A stretch of DNA of 64,000 nucleotides from Cornus controversa (lineage: Eukaryota > Streptophyta > Magnoliopsida > Cornales > Cornaceae): NCBI GenBank assembly GCA_026545225.1, contig CM048852.1, positions 12,744,146-12,808,145 of the forward strand. Reading direction: 5' to 3'. The position numbers and the translations under genes are program-made. Below are positions 47,601-61,924 of this stretch, piece by piece. Every line of letters begins with the position of its first letter. Position 1 is the stretch's first letter. A model generated the notes under the pieces. That model made no database searches and was not told the origin of the DNA. It saw only the letters and a program-made list of their open reading frames with translations.

Positions 47601-50600
47601 ACTTAGATGAAGATCGGATCGACATACTCGCCGTTTCTTTGGGACGTTTTGATGGTTTAATTTCAAAATAAGCAACGTACGATTCGTATTATGCCAGGAC
47701 TTCTCCTGGAATGTGGTTTTCGAATCAAAACAACTCAAAGGAAACAAGTTTAAAATGGTTGGTAGCTTGCTAATTGTTTCCTTTAGATGTCCAAAAGGTC
47801 GAATTTGGAACAAAGCACCATACGGTTGTGATGAAGATCGGATTGACTTGTTCGTCATTTCTTTTGGATGCTTTGATGGTCTAATTTGGAAAAAAGCAAC
47901 GTACGATTCTGATTATGGCACAACTTCTCAAGGAATAGGGTTTTTGAATTAGAACAACTCAAACTAAACTTGTTTAAAATCTTCGATAGCATGCTAATTG
48001 TTTCTTTTACTTGTCCAGATGGTCGAATTTGGCACAAAGCACCATACGGTTGTGATCATTCATGAGTGCAGCAAGGACGTCGTCACGATCGAATTTGGCA
48101 TAGAGCAACGTATAATTCTAAGTATGGCACGATTTCACTTGGATTGGGACTTTTCGAATCAAAACAAGTCAAACGAAACAAGTTCGAAACCGTTGTTGTC
48201 ATTCTCTATTCTTCTGGATATCCAGATGGTCAATTCTTGCACAAAGCACCATACGGTTGTTTTCATGCCTAATTTTTGCAAGGAATTGTTCTTTTTGACT
48301 CAGAACAACTCCAACAAACATGGATGAAGATCGGATCGACATGTTCGTCGTTTCTTTGGGACGTTTTGCGGTTTAATTTCAAAAAAAGCAACGTATGATT
48401 CGTATTATGGCACGACTTCTCCTGGAATGTGGTTTTCGAATCAAAACAACGCAAATGAAACAAGTTTAAAATGGTTGGTAGCTTGCTAATTGTTTCCTTT
48501 AGATGTCCAAAAGGTCGAATTTGGAACAAAGCACCATACGGTTGTGATGAAGATCGGATTGACTTGTTCGTCATTTCTTTTGGATGCTTTGATGGTCTAA
48601 TTTGGAAAAAAGCAACGTACGATTCTGATTATGGCACAACTTCTCAAGGAATAGGGTTTTTGAATTAGAACAACTCAAACTAAACTTGTTTAAAATCTTC
48701 GATAGCTTGCTAATTGTTTCTTTTACTTGTCCAGATGGTCGAATTTGGCACAAAGCACCATACGGTTGTGATCATTCATGAGTGCAGCAAGGACGTCGTC
48801 ACGATCGAATTTGGCATAGAGCAACGTATAATTCTAAGTATGGCACGATTTCACTTGGATTGGGACTTTCGAATCAAAACAAGTCAAACGAAACAAGTTC
48901 GAAACCGTTGTTGTCATTCTCTATTCTCCTGCACATCCAGACGGTCAATTCTAGAACAAAGCAACATACTGTTGTGGTCATGCCTGATTTTTGCACGGAA
49001 TTATTCTTTTCGACTCAGAACAACTCAAACAAACTTAGATGAAGATCGGATCGACATACTCGCCGTTTCTTTGGGACGTTTTGATGGTTTAATTTCAAAA
49101 TAAGCAACGTACGATTCGTATTATGCCAGGACTTCTCCTGGAATGTGGTTTTCGAATCAAAACAACTCAAAGGAAACAAGTTTAAAATGGTTGGTAGCTT
49201 GCTAATTGTTTCCTTTAGATGTCCAAAAGGTCGAATTTGGAACAAAGCACCATACGGTTGTGATGAAGATCGGATTGACTTGTTCGTCATTTCTTTTGGA
49301 TGCTTTGATGGTCTAATTTGGAAAAAAGCAACGTACGATTCTGATTATGGCACAACTTCTCAAGGAATAGGGTTTTTGAATTAGAACAACTCAAACTAAA
49401 CTTGTTTAAAATCTTCGATAGCATGCTAATTGTTTCTTTTACTTGTCCAGATGGTCGAATTTGGCACAAAGCACCATACGGTTGTGATCATTCATGAGTG
49501 CAGCAAGGACGTCGTCACGATCGAATTTGGCATAGAGCAACGTATAATTCTAAGTATGGCACGATTTCACTTGGATTGGGACTTTTCGAATCAAAACAAG
49601 TCAAACGAAACAAGTTCGAAACCGTTGTTGTCATTCTCTATTCTTCTGGATATCCAGATGGTCAATTCTTGCACAAAGCACCATACGGTTGTTTTCATGC
49701 CTAATTTTTGCAAGGAATTGTTCTTTTTGACTCAGAACAACTCCAACAAACATGGATGAAGATCGGATCGACATGTTCGTCGTTTCTTTGGGACGCTTTG
49801 CGGTTTAATTTCAAAAAAAGCAAAGTATGATTCGTATTATGGCACGACTTCTCCTGGAATGTGGTTTTCGAATCAAAACAACGCAAATGAAACAAGTTTA
49901 AAATGGTTGGTAGCTTGCTAATTGTTTCCTTTAGATGTCCAAAAGGTCAAATTTGGAACAAAGCACCATACGATTGTGATGAAGATCGGATTGACTTGTT
50001 CGTCATTTCTTTTGGATGCTTTGATGGTCTAATTTGGAAAAAAGCAACGTACGATTCTGATTATGGCACAACTTCTCAAGGAATAGGGTTTTTGAATTAG
50101 AACAACTCAAACTAAACTTGTTTAAAATCTTCGATAGCTTGCTAATTGTTTCTTTTACTTGTCCAGATGGTCGAATTTGGCACAAAGCACCATACGGTTG
50201 TGATCATTCATGAGTGCAGCAAGGACGTCGTCACGGTCGAATTTGGCATAAAGCAACGTATAATTCTAAGTATGGCACGATTTCACTTGGATTGGGACTT
50301 TTCGAATTAAAACAAGTCAAATGAAACAAGTTTGAAACCGTTGTTGTCATTCTCTATTCTTCTGCACATCCAGACGGTCAATTCTAGAACAAAGCAACAT
50401 ACTGTTGTGGTCATGCCTGATTTTTGCACGGAATTATTCTTTTCGACTCAGAACAACTCAAACAAACTTAGATGAAGATCGGATCGACATACTCGCCGTT
50501 TCTTTGGGACGTTTTGATGGTTTAATTTCAAAATAAGCAACGTACGATTCGTATTATGCCAGGACTTCTCCTGGAATGTGGTTTTCGAATCAAAACAACT

Positions 50601-53600
50601 CAAAGGAAACAAGTTTAAAATGGTTGGTAGCTTGCTAATTGTTTCCTTTAGATGTCCAAACGGTCAAATTTGGAACAAACCACCATACGGTTGTGATGAA
50701 GATTGGATTCACATGTTCAACATTTCTTTGGGATGTTTTGATGCACTAATTTGGAAAAAAGCAACGTACGATTCTTATTGTGGCACAACTTCTCCAGGAA
50801 TTGGGTTTTTGAATTAGAACAACTCAAACTAGTTTAAAATCATCGACAGCTTGCTAATTGTTTCTTTTACTTGCCCAGATGGTCGAATTTCGCACAAAGC
50901 ACCATACGGTTGTGATAATTCATCAGTGCAGCAAGGAATTACTCTTTTCGATTCAGGACCTCCTCACGGTCGAATTTGGCATAAAGCAACTTATAATTCT
51001 AAGTATGGCACGATTTCACTTGGATTGGGACTTTTCGAATCAAAACAAGTCGAACGAAAAGAGTTCGAAACCGTTGTTGTCATTCTCTATTCTTCTAGAC
51101 ATCCAGATGGTCAATTCTAGCACAAAGCACCATACGGTTGTAGTCATGCCTGATTTTTGTAATGAATTATTCTTTTCGACTCAAAACAACTCAAACAAAC
51201 ATGGATGAATATCAGATATACATGCTCATCGTTTCTTTGGGACGCTTTGATGGTTTAATTTCAAAAAAAGCAATGTACGATTCGTATTATGGGACGACTT
51301 CTCCTGTAATGTGGTTTTCGAATCAAAACAACTCAAATGAAATGAGTTTAAAATGGTTGGTAGCTTGTTAATTGTTTCCTTTAGATGTCCAAAAGGTCGA
51401 ATTTGGAATAAAGCACCATACGGTTGTGATGAAGATCGGATTGACTTGTTCGCCATTTCTTTTGGATGCTTTGATGGTCTAATTTAGAAAAATGCAACTT
51501 AAGATTCTGATTATGGCACAACTTCTCCAGGAATGGGGTTTTTGAATCAGAACAACTCAAACTAAACTTGTCTAAAATCGTGGATAGCTGGCTAATGGTT
51601 TCTTTTAGTTGTCCAGATGGTCAAATTTCGCACAAAGCACCATACGGTTGTGATTATTCATGAGTGCAGCAAGGAATTACTCTTTTCGATTCAGGATGTC
51701 CTCACGGTCGAATTTGGCATAAAGCAACGTATAATTCTAAGTATGGCACGATTTCACTTGCTTTGGGACTTTTCGAATCAAAACAAGTTAAACGAAACAA
51801 GTTCAAAACTGTTGTTGTCATTCTCTATTCTTCTGCACATCCAGACGGTCAATTCTAGCACAAAGCACCATACTGTTGTGGTCATGCCTGATTTTTGCAA
51901 GGAATTGTTCTTTTCCACTCAGAATAACTCAAACAAACTTGGATGAAGATCGGATCGACATGCTCGTCGTTTCTTTGGGACGCTTTGGCGGTTTAATTTT
52001 GAAAAAAGCAACGTACGATTCGTATTATGGCACGACTTCTCCTGGAATGGGGTTTCGAATCAAAACAACTCAAACAAAACAAGTTTGAAATCGTTGTTAG
52101 CTTGCTAATTGTTTCCTTTAGATGTCCTAACGGTCAAATTTGGAACAAAGCACCATACGGTTGTGATGAAGATCGGATTGACATGTTCGTCATTTCTTTT
52201 GGATGCTTTGATGCTGTAATTTGGAAAAAAGCAACGTACAATTCTGATTATGGCACGACTTCTCCCGGAATGGGATTTTTGAATTAGAACAACTCAAACT
52301 AAACTTGTTTAAAATCATCGATAGCTTGCTAATTGTTTCTTTTACTTGTCCAGATGGTCGAATTTGGCACAAAGCACCATACGGTTGTGATCATTCATGA
52401 GTGCAGCAAGGACGTCGTCACGGTCGAATTTGGCATAAAGTAACGTATAATTCTAAGTATGGCACGATTTCACTTGGATTGGGACTTTTCGAATCAGAAC
52501 AAGTCAAACGAAACAAGTTCGAAACCGTTGTTGTCATTCTCTATTCTCCTGCACATCCAGACGGTCAATTCTAGAACAAAGCAACATACTGTTGTGGTCA
52601 TGCCTAATTTTTGCACGGAATTATTCTTTTCGACTCAGAACAACTCAAACAAACTTAGATGAAGATCGGATCGACATACTCGCCGTTTCTTTGGGACGTT
52701 TTGATGGTTTAATTTCAAAATAAGCAACGTACGATTCGTATTATGCCAGGACTTCTCCTGGAATGTGGTTTTCGAATCAAAACAACTCAAAGGAAACAAG
52801 TTTAAAATGGTTGGTAGCTTGCTAATTGTTTCCTTTAGATGTCCAAAAGGTCGAATTTGGAACAAAGCACCATACGGTTGTGATGAAGATCGGATTGACT
52901 TGTTCGTCATTTCTTTTGCATGCTTTGATGGTCTAATTTGGAAAAAAGCAACGTACGATTCTGATTATGGCACAACTTCTCAAGGAATAGGGTTTTTGAA
53001 TTAGAACAACTCAAACTAAACTTGTTTAAAATCTTCGATAGCTTGCTAATTGTTTCTTTTACTTGTCCAGATGGTCGAATTTGGCACAAAGCACCATACG
53101 GTTGTGATCATTCATGAGTGCAGCAAGGACGTCGTCACGATCGAATTTGGCATAGAGCAACGTATAATTCTAAGTATGGCACGATTTCACTTGGATTGGG
53201 ACTTTTCGAATCAAAACAAGTCAAACGAAACAAGTTCGAAACCGTTGTTGTCATTCTCTATTCTTCTGGATATCCAGATGGTCAATTCTTGCACAAAGCA
53301 CCATACGGTTGTTTTCATGCCTAATTTTTGCAAGGAATTGTTCTTTTTGACTCAGAACAACTCCAACAAACATGGATGAAGATCGGATCGACATGTTCGT
53401 CGTTTCTTTGGGACGTTTTGCGGTTTAATTTCAAAAAAAGCAACGTATGATTCGTATTATGGCACGACTTCTCCTGGAATGTGGTTTTCGAATCAAAACA
53501 ACGCAAATGAAACAAGTTTAAAATGGTTGGTAGCTTGCTAATTGTTTCCTTTAGATGTCCAAAAGGTCGAATTTGGAACAAAGCACCATACGGTTGTGAT

Positions 53601-56300
53601 GAAGATCGGATTGACTTGTTCGTCATTTCTTTTGGATGCTTTGATGGTCTAATTTGGAAAAAAGCAACGTACGATTCTGATTATGGCACAACTTCTCAAG
53701 GAATAGGGTTTTTGAATTAGAACAACTCAAACTAAACTTGTTTAAAATCTTCGATAGCTTGCTAATTGTTTCTTTTACTTGTCCAGATGGTCGAATTTGG
53801 CACAAAGCACCATACGGTTGTGATCATTCATGAGTGCAGCAAGGACGTCGTCACGATCGAATTTGGCATAGAGCAACGTATAATTCTAAGTATGGCACGA
53901 TTTCACTTGGATTGGGACTTTCGAATCAAAACAAGTCAAACGAAACAAGTTCGAAACCGTTGTTGTCATTCTCTATTCTCCTGCACATCCAGACGGTCAA
54001 TTCTAGAACAAAGCAACATACTGTTGTGGTCATGCCTGATTTTTGCACGGAATTATTCTTTTCGACTCAGAACAACTCAAACAAACTTAGATGAAGATCG
54101 GATCGACATACTCGCCGTTTCTTTGGGACGTTTTGATGGTTTAATTTCAAAATAAGCAACGTACGATTCGTATTATGCCAGGACTTCTCCTGGAATGTGG
54201 TTTTCGAATCAAAACAACTCAAAGGAAACAAGTTTAAAATGGTTGGTAGCTTGCTAATTGTTTCCTTTAGATGTCCAAAAGGTCGAATTTGGAACAAAGC
54301 ACCATACGGTTGTGATGAAGATCGGATTGACTTGTTCGTCATTTCTTTTGGATGCTTTGATGGTCTAATTTGGAAAAAAGCAACGTACGATTCTGATTAT
54401 GGCACAACTTCTCAAGGAATAGGGTTTTTGAATTAGAACAACTCAAACTAAACTTGTTTAAAATCTTCGATAGCATGCTAATTGTTTCTTTTACTTGTCC
54501 AGATGGTCGAATTTGGCACAAAGCACCATACGGTTGTGATCATTCATGAGTGCAGCAAGGACGTCGTCACGATCGAATTTGGCATAGAGCAACGTATAAT
54601 TCTAAGTATGGCACGATTTCACTTGGATTGGGACTTTTCGAATCAAAACAAGTCAAACGAAACAAGTTCGAAACCGTTGTTGTCATTCTCTATTCTTCTG
54701 GATATCCAGATGGTCAATTCTTGCACAAAGCACCATACGGTTGTTTTCATGCCTAATTTTTGCAAGGAATTGTTCTTTTTGACTCAGAACAACTCCAACA
54801 AACATGGATGAAGATCGGATCGACATGTTCGTCGTTTCTTTGGGACGTTTTGCGGTTTAATTTCAAAAAAAGCAACGTATGATTCGTATTATGGCACGAC
54901 TTCTCCTGGAATGTGGTTTTCGAATCAAAACAACGCAAATGAAACAAGTTTAAAATGGTTGGTAGCTTGCTAATTGTTTCCTTTAGATGTCCAAAAGGTC
55001 GAATTTGGAACAAAGCACCATACGGTTGTGATGAAGATCGGATTGACTTGTTCGTCATTTCTTTTGGATGCTTTGATGGTCTAATTTGGAAAAAAGCAAC
55101 GTACGATTCTGATTATGGCACAACTTCTCAAGGAATAGGGTTTTTGAATTAGAACAACTCAAACTAAACTTGTTTAAAATCTTCGATAGCTTGCTAATTG
55201 TTTCTTTTACTTGTCCAGATGGTCGAATTTGGCACAAAGCACCATACGGTTGTGATCATTCATGAGTGCAGCAAGGACGTCGTCACGATCGAATTTGGCA
55301 TAGAGCAACGTATAATTCTAAGTATGGCACGATTTCACTTGGATTGGGACTTTCGAATCAAAACAAGTCAAACGAAACAAGTTCGAAACCGTTGTTGTCA
55401 TTCTCTATTCTCCTGCACATCCAGACGGTCAATTCTAGAACAAAGCAACATACTGTTGTGGTCATGCCTGATTTTTGCACGGAATTATTCTTTTCGACTC
55501 AGAACAACTCAAACAAACTTAGATGAAGATCGGATCGACATACTCGCCGTTTCTTTGGGACGTTTTGATGGTTTAATTTCAAAATAAGCAACGTACGATT
55601 CGTATTATGCCAGGACTTCTCCTGGAATGTGGTTTTCGAATCAAAACAACTCAAAGGAAACAAGTTTAAAATGGTTGGTAGCTTGCTAATTGTTTCCTTT
55701 AGATGTCCAAAAGGTCGAATTTGGAACAAAGCACCATACGGTTGTGATGAAGATCGGATTGACTTGTTCGTCATTTCTTTTGGATGCTTTGATGGTCTAA
55801 TTTGGAAAAAAGCAACGTACGATTCTGATTATGGCACAACTTCTCAAGGAATAGGGTTTTTGAATTAGAACAACTCAAACTAAACTTGTTTAAAATCTTC
55901 GATAGCATGCTAATTGTTTCTTTTACTTGTCCAGATGGTCGAATTTGGCACAAAGCACCATACGGTTGTGATCATTCATGAGTGCAGCAAGGACGTCGTC
56001 ACGATCGAATTTGGCATAGAGCAACGTATAATTCTAAGTATGGCACGATTTCACTTGGATTGGGACTTTTCGAATCAAAACAAGTCAAACGAAACAAGTT
56101 CGAAACCGTTGTTGTCATTCTCTATTCTTCTGGATATCCAGATGGTCAATTCTTGCACAAAGCACCATACGGTTGTTTTCATGCCTAATTTTTACAAGGA
56201 ATTGTTCTTTTTGACTCAGAACAACTCCAACAAACATGGATGAAGATCGGATCGACATGTTCGTCGTTTCTTTGGGACGCTTTGCGGTTTAATTTCAAAA
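43330..56300. repeat. Recent 6,484-bp tandem duplication
   Basis: Private variants recur at exactly +6,484 bp. GCAAAGTATG near 43338 reappears near 49822. GGATGTCCTC near 45211 reappears near 51695. TTTTGCATGC near 46434 reappears near 52918. Two further variant patterns at 47282 and 48714 recur at 53766 and 55198. The pairing fails near 56306, where the usual GCAACGTATG is found, so the copies are about 43.3-49.8 kb and 49.8-56.3 kb. Confidence 0.82.
44661..51144. repeat. Higher-order block 8: A1-A2-B-C-B-C-B-C-B (6,484 bp)
   Basis: Nine units with the same A2-to-B junction as block 7 plus one more C-B pair. Private variants such as GGATGTCCTCACGG near 45211 and TTTTGCATGC near 46434 are shared with block 9. 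Confidence 0.9.
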
Positions 56301-59300
56301 AAAGCAACGTATGATTCGTATTATGGCACAACTTCTCCTGGAATGTGGTTTTCGAATCAAAACAACGCAAATGAAACAAGTTTAAAATGGTTGGTAGCTT
56401 GCTAATTGTTTCCTTTAGATGTCCAAAAGGTCAAATTTGGAACAAAGCACCATACGGTTGTGATGAAAATCGGATTGACTTGTTCGTCATTTCTTTTGGA
56501 TGCTTTGATGGTCTAATTTGGAAAAAAGCAACGTACGATTCTGATTATGGCACAACTTCTCAAGGAATAGGGTTTTTGAATTAGAACAACTCAAACTAAA
56601 CTTGTTTAAAATCTTCGATAGCTTGCTAATTGTTTCTTTTACTTGTCCAGATGGTCGAATTTGGCACAAAGCACCATACGGTTGTGATCATTCATGAGTG
56701 CAGCAAGGACATCGTCACGGTCGAATTTGGCATAAAGTAACGTATAATTCTAAGTATGGCACGATTTCACTTGGATTGGGACTTTTCGAATCAAACAAGT
56801 CAAACGAAACAAGTTCGAAACCGTTGTTGTCATTCTCTATTCTCCTGCACATCCAGACGGTCAATTCTAGAACAAAGCAACATACTGTTGTGGTCATGCC
56901 TGATTTTTGCACGGAATTATTCTTTTCGACTCAGAACAACTCAAACAAACTTAGATGAAGATGGGATCGACATACTCGCCGTTTCTTTGGGACGTTTTGA
57001 TGGTTTAATTTCAAAATAAGCAACGTACGATTCGTATTATTCCAGGACTTCTCCTGGAATGTGGTTTTCGAATCAAAACAACTCAAAGGAAACAAGTTTA
57101 AAATGGTTGGTAGCTTGCTAATTGTTTCCTTTAGATGTCCAAAAGGTCGAATTTGGAACAAAGCACCATACGGTTGTGATGAAGATCGGATTGACTTGTT
57201 CGTCATTTCTTTTGGATGCTTTGATGGTCTAATTTGGAAAAAAGCAACGTACGATTCTGATTATGGCACAACTTCTCAAGGAATAGGGTTTTTGAATTAG
57301 AACAACTCAAACTAAACTTGTTTAAAATCTTCGATAGCTTGCTAATTGTTTCTTTTACTTGTCCAGATGGTCGAATTTGGCACAAAGCACCATACGGTTG
57401 TGATCATTCATGAGTGCAGCAAGGACGTCGTCACGATCGAATTTGGCATAGAGCAACGTATAATTCTAAGTATGGCACGATTTCACTTGGATTGGGACTT
57501 TTCGAATCAAAACAAGTCAAACGAAACAAGTTCGAAACCGTTGTTGTCATTCTTAATTCTTCTGGATATCCAGATGGTCAATTCTTGCACAAAGCACCAT
57601 ACGGTTGTTTTCATGCCTAATTTTTGCAAGGAATTGTTCTTTTTGACTCAGAACAACTCCAACAAACATGGATGAAGATCGGATCGACATGTTCGTCGTT
57701 TCTTTGGGACGCTTTGCGGTTTAATTTCAAAAAAAGCAACGTATGATTCGTATTATGGCACGACTTCTCCTGGAATGTGGTTTTCGAATCAAAACAACGC
57801 AAATGAAACAAGTTTAAAATGGTTGGTAGCTTGCTAATTGTTTCCTTTAGATGTCCAAAAGGTCGAATTTGGAACAAAGCACCATACGGTTGTGATGAAG
57901 ATCGGATTGACTTGTTCGTCATTTCTTTTGGATGCTTTGATGGTCTAATTTGGAAAAAAGCAACGTACGATTCTGATTATGGCACAACTTCTCAAGGAAT
58001 AGGGTTTTTGAATTAGAACAACTCAAACTAAACTTGTTTAAAATCTTCGATAGCTTGCTAATTGTTTCTTTTACTTGTCCAGATCGTCGAATTTGGCACA
58101 AAGCACCATACGGTTGTGATCATTCATGAGTGCAGCAAGGACATCGTCACGGTCTAATTTGGCATAAAGTAACGTATAATTCTAAGTATGGCACGATTTC
58201 ACTTGGATTGGGACTTTTCGAATCAAACAAGTCAAACGAAACAAGTTCGAAACCGTTGTTGTCATTCTCTATTCTCCTGCACATCCAGACGGTCAATTCT
58301 AGAACAAAGCAACATACTGTTGTGGTCATGCCTGATTTTTGCACGGAATTATTCTTTTCGACTCAGAACAACTCAAACAAACTTAGATGAAGATCGGATC
58401 GACATACTCGCCGTTTCTTTGGGACGTTTTGAAGGTTTAATTTCAAAATAAGCAACGTACGATTCGTATTATGCCAGGACTTCTCCTGGAATGTGGTTTT
58501 CGAATCAAAACAACTCAAAGGAAACAAGTTTAAAATGGTTGGTAGCTTGCTAATTGTTTCCTTTAGATGTCCAAAAGGTCGAATTTGGAACAAAGCACCA
58601 TACGGTTGTGATGAAGATCGGATTGACTTGTTCGTCATTTCTTTTGGATGCTTTGATGGTCTAATTTGGAAAAAAGCAATGTACGATTCTGATTATGACA
58701 CAACTTCTCAAGGAATAGGGTTTTTGAATTAGAACAACTCAAACTAAACTTGTTTAAAATCTTCGATAGCTTGCTAATTGTTTCTTTTACTTGTCCAGAT
58801 GGTCGAATTTGGCACAAAGCACCATACGGTTGTGATCATTCATGAGTGCAGCAAGGACGTCGTCACGATCGAATTTGGCATAGAGCAACGTATAATTCTA
58901 AGTATGGCACGATTTCACTTGGATTGGGACTTTTCGAATCAAAACAAGTCAAACGAAACAAGTTCGAAACCGTTGTTGTCATTCTCTATTCTTCTGGATA
59001 TCCAGATGGTCAATTCTTGCACAAAGCACCATACGGTTGTTTTCATGCCTAATTTTTACAAGGAATTATTCTTTTTGACTCAGAACAACTCCAACAAACA
59101 TGGATGAAGATCGGATCGACATGTTCGTCGTTTCTTTGGGACGCTTTGCGGTTTAATTTCAAAAAAAGCAACGTATGATTCGTATTATGGCACGACTTCT
59201 CCTGGAATGTGGTTTTCGAATCAAAACAACGCAAATGAAACAAGTTTAAAATGGTTGGTAGCTTGCTAATTGTTTCCTTTAGATGTCCAAAAGGTCAAAT

Positions 59301-61924
59301 TTGGAACAAAGCACCATACGGTTGTGATGAAGATCGGATTGACTTGTTCGTCATTTCTTTTGGATGCTTTGATGGTCTAATTTGGAAAAAAGCAACGTAC
59401 GATTCTGATTATGGCACAACTTCTCAAGGAATAGGGTTTTTGAATTAGAACAACTCAAACTAAACTTGTTTAAAATCTTCGATAGCTTGCTAATTGTTTC
59501 TTTTACTTGTCCAGATGGTCGAATTTGGCACAAAGCACCATACGGTTGTGATCATTCATGAGTGCAGCAAGGACATCGTCACGGTCGAATTTGGCATAAA
59601 GTAACGTATAATTCTAAGTATGGCACGATTTCACTTGGATTGGGACTTTTCGAATCAAACAAGTCAAACGAAACAAGTTCGAAACCGTTGTTGTCATTCT
59701 CTATTCTCCTGCACATCCAGACGGTCAATTCTAGAACAAAGCAACATACTGTTGTGGTCATGCCTGATTTTTGCACGGAATTATTCTTTTCGACTCAGAA
59801 CAACTCAAACAAACTTAGATGAAGATCGGATCGACATACTCGCCGTTTCTTTGGGACGTTTTGAAGGTTTAATTTCAAAATAAGCAACGTACGATTCGTA
59901 TTATGCCAGGACTTCTCCTGGAATGTGGTTTTCGAATCAAAACAACTCAAAGGAAACAAGTTTAAAATGGTTGGTAGCTTGCTAATTGTTTCCTTTAGAT
60001 GTCCAAAAGGTCGAATTTGGAACAAAGCACCATACGGTTGTGATGAAGATCGGATTGACTTGTTCGTCATTTCTTTTGGATGCTTTGATGGTCTAATTTG
60101 GAAAAAAGCAATGTACGATTCTGATTATGACACAACTTCTCAAGGAATAGGGTTTTTGAATTAGAACAACTCAAACTAAACTTGTTTAAAATCTTCGATA
60201 GCTTGCTAATTGTTTCTTTTACTTGTCCAGATGGTCGAATTTGGCACAAAGCACCATACGGTTGTGATCATTCATGAGTGCAGCAAGGACGTCGTCACGA
60301 TCGAATTTGGCATAGAGCAACGTATAATTCTAAGTATGGCACGATTTCACTTGGATTGGGACTTTTCGAATCAAAACAAGTCAAACGAAACAAGTTCGAA
60401 ACCGTTGTTGTCATTCTCTATTCTTCTGGATATCCAGATGGTCAATTCTTGCACAAAGCACCATACGGTTGTTTTCATGCCTAATTTTTACAAGGAATTA
60501 TTCTTTTTGACTCAGAACAACTCCAACAAACATGGATGAAGATCGGATCGACATGTTCGTCGTTTCTTTGGGACGCTTTGCGGTTTAATTTCAAAAAAAG
60601 CAACGTATGATTCGTATTATGGCACGACTTCTCCTGGAATGTGGTTTTCGAATCAAAACAACGCAAATGAAACAAGTTTAAAATGGTTGGTGGCTTGCTA
60701 ATTGTTTCCTTTAGATGTCCAAAAGGTCAAATTTGGAACAAAGCACCATACGGTTGTGATGAAGATCGGATTGACTTGTTCGTCATTTCTTTTGGATGCT
60801 TTGATGGTCTAATTTGGAAAAAAGCAACGTACGATTCTGATTATGGCACAACTTCTCAAGGAATAGGGTTTTTGAATTAGAACAACTCAAACTAAACTTG
60901 TTTAAAATCTTCGATAGCTTGCTAATTGTTTCTTTTACTTGTCCAGATGGTCGAATTTGGCACAAAGCACCATACGGTTGTGATCATTCATGAGTGCAGC
61001 AAGGACATCGTCACGGTCGAATTTGGCATAAAGTAACGTATAATTCTAAGTATGGCACGATTTCACTTGGATTGGGACTTTTCGAATCAAAACAAGTCAA
61101 ACGAAACAAGTTCGAAACCGTTGTTGTCATTCTCTATTCTCCTGCACATCCAGACGGTCAATTCTAGAACAAAGCAACATACTGTTGTGGTCATGCCTGA
61201 TTTTTGCACGAAATTATTCTTTTCGACTCAGAACAACTCAAACAAACTTAGATGAAGATCGGATCGACATACTCGCCGTTTCTTTGGGACGTTTTGATGG
61301 TTTAATTTCAAAATAAGCAACGTACGATTCGTATTATGCCAGGACTTCTCCTGGAATGTGGTTTTCGAATCAAAACAACTCAAAGGAAACAAGTTTAAAA
61401 TGGTTGGTAGCTTGCTAATTGTTTCCTTTAGATGTCCAAACGGTCAAATTTGGAACAAAGCACCATACGGTTGTGATGAAGATTGGATTCACATGTTCAA
61501 CATTTCTTTGGGATGTTTTGATGCACTAATTTGGAAAAAAGCAACGTACGATTCTTATTGTGGCACAACTTCTCCAGGAATTGGGTTTTTGAATTAGAAC
61601 AACTCAAACTAGTTTAAAATCATCGACAGCTTGCTAATTGTTTCTTTTACTTGCCCAGATGGTCGAATTTCGCACAAAGCACCATACGGTTGTGATAATT
61701 CATCAGTGCAGCAAGGAATTACTCTTTTCGATTCAGGACCTCCTCACGGTCGAATTTGGCATAAAGCAACTTATAATTCTAAGTATGGCACGATTTCACT
61801 TGGATTGGGACTTTTCGAATCAAAACAAGTCGAACGAAAAGAGTTCGAAACCGTTGTTGTCATTCTCTATTCTTCTAGACATCCAGATGGTCAATTCTAG
61901 CACAAAGCACCATACGGTTGTAGT
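51145..61924. repeat. Higher-order block 9: A1-A2-(B-C)x6-B (10,780 bp)
   Basis: Fifteen units, the longest block. Its left part (to about 56.2 kb) copies block 8 and its right part contains a 1,432-bp tandem duplication. It again ends with B before the next A1. Confidence 0.9.
58130..60995. repeat. Recent 1,432-bp tandem duplication (B-C dimer)
   Basis: Variants seen in few or no other units recur at +1,432 bp. TTTTGAAGGTTT (for GATGG) near 58430 and 59862, GCAATGTACG near 58677 and 60109, GATTATGACAC near 58692 and 60124, and AAGGAATTATTCTTTTTGAC near 59060 and 60492. Confidence 0.82.
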
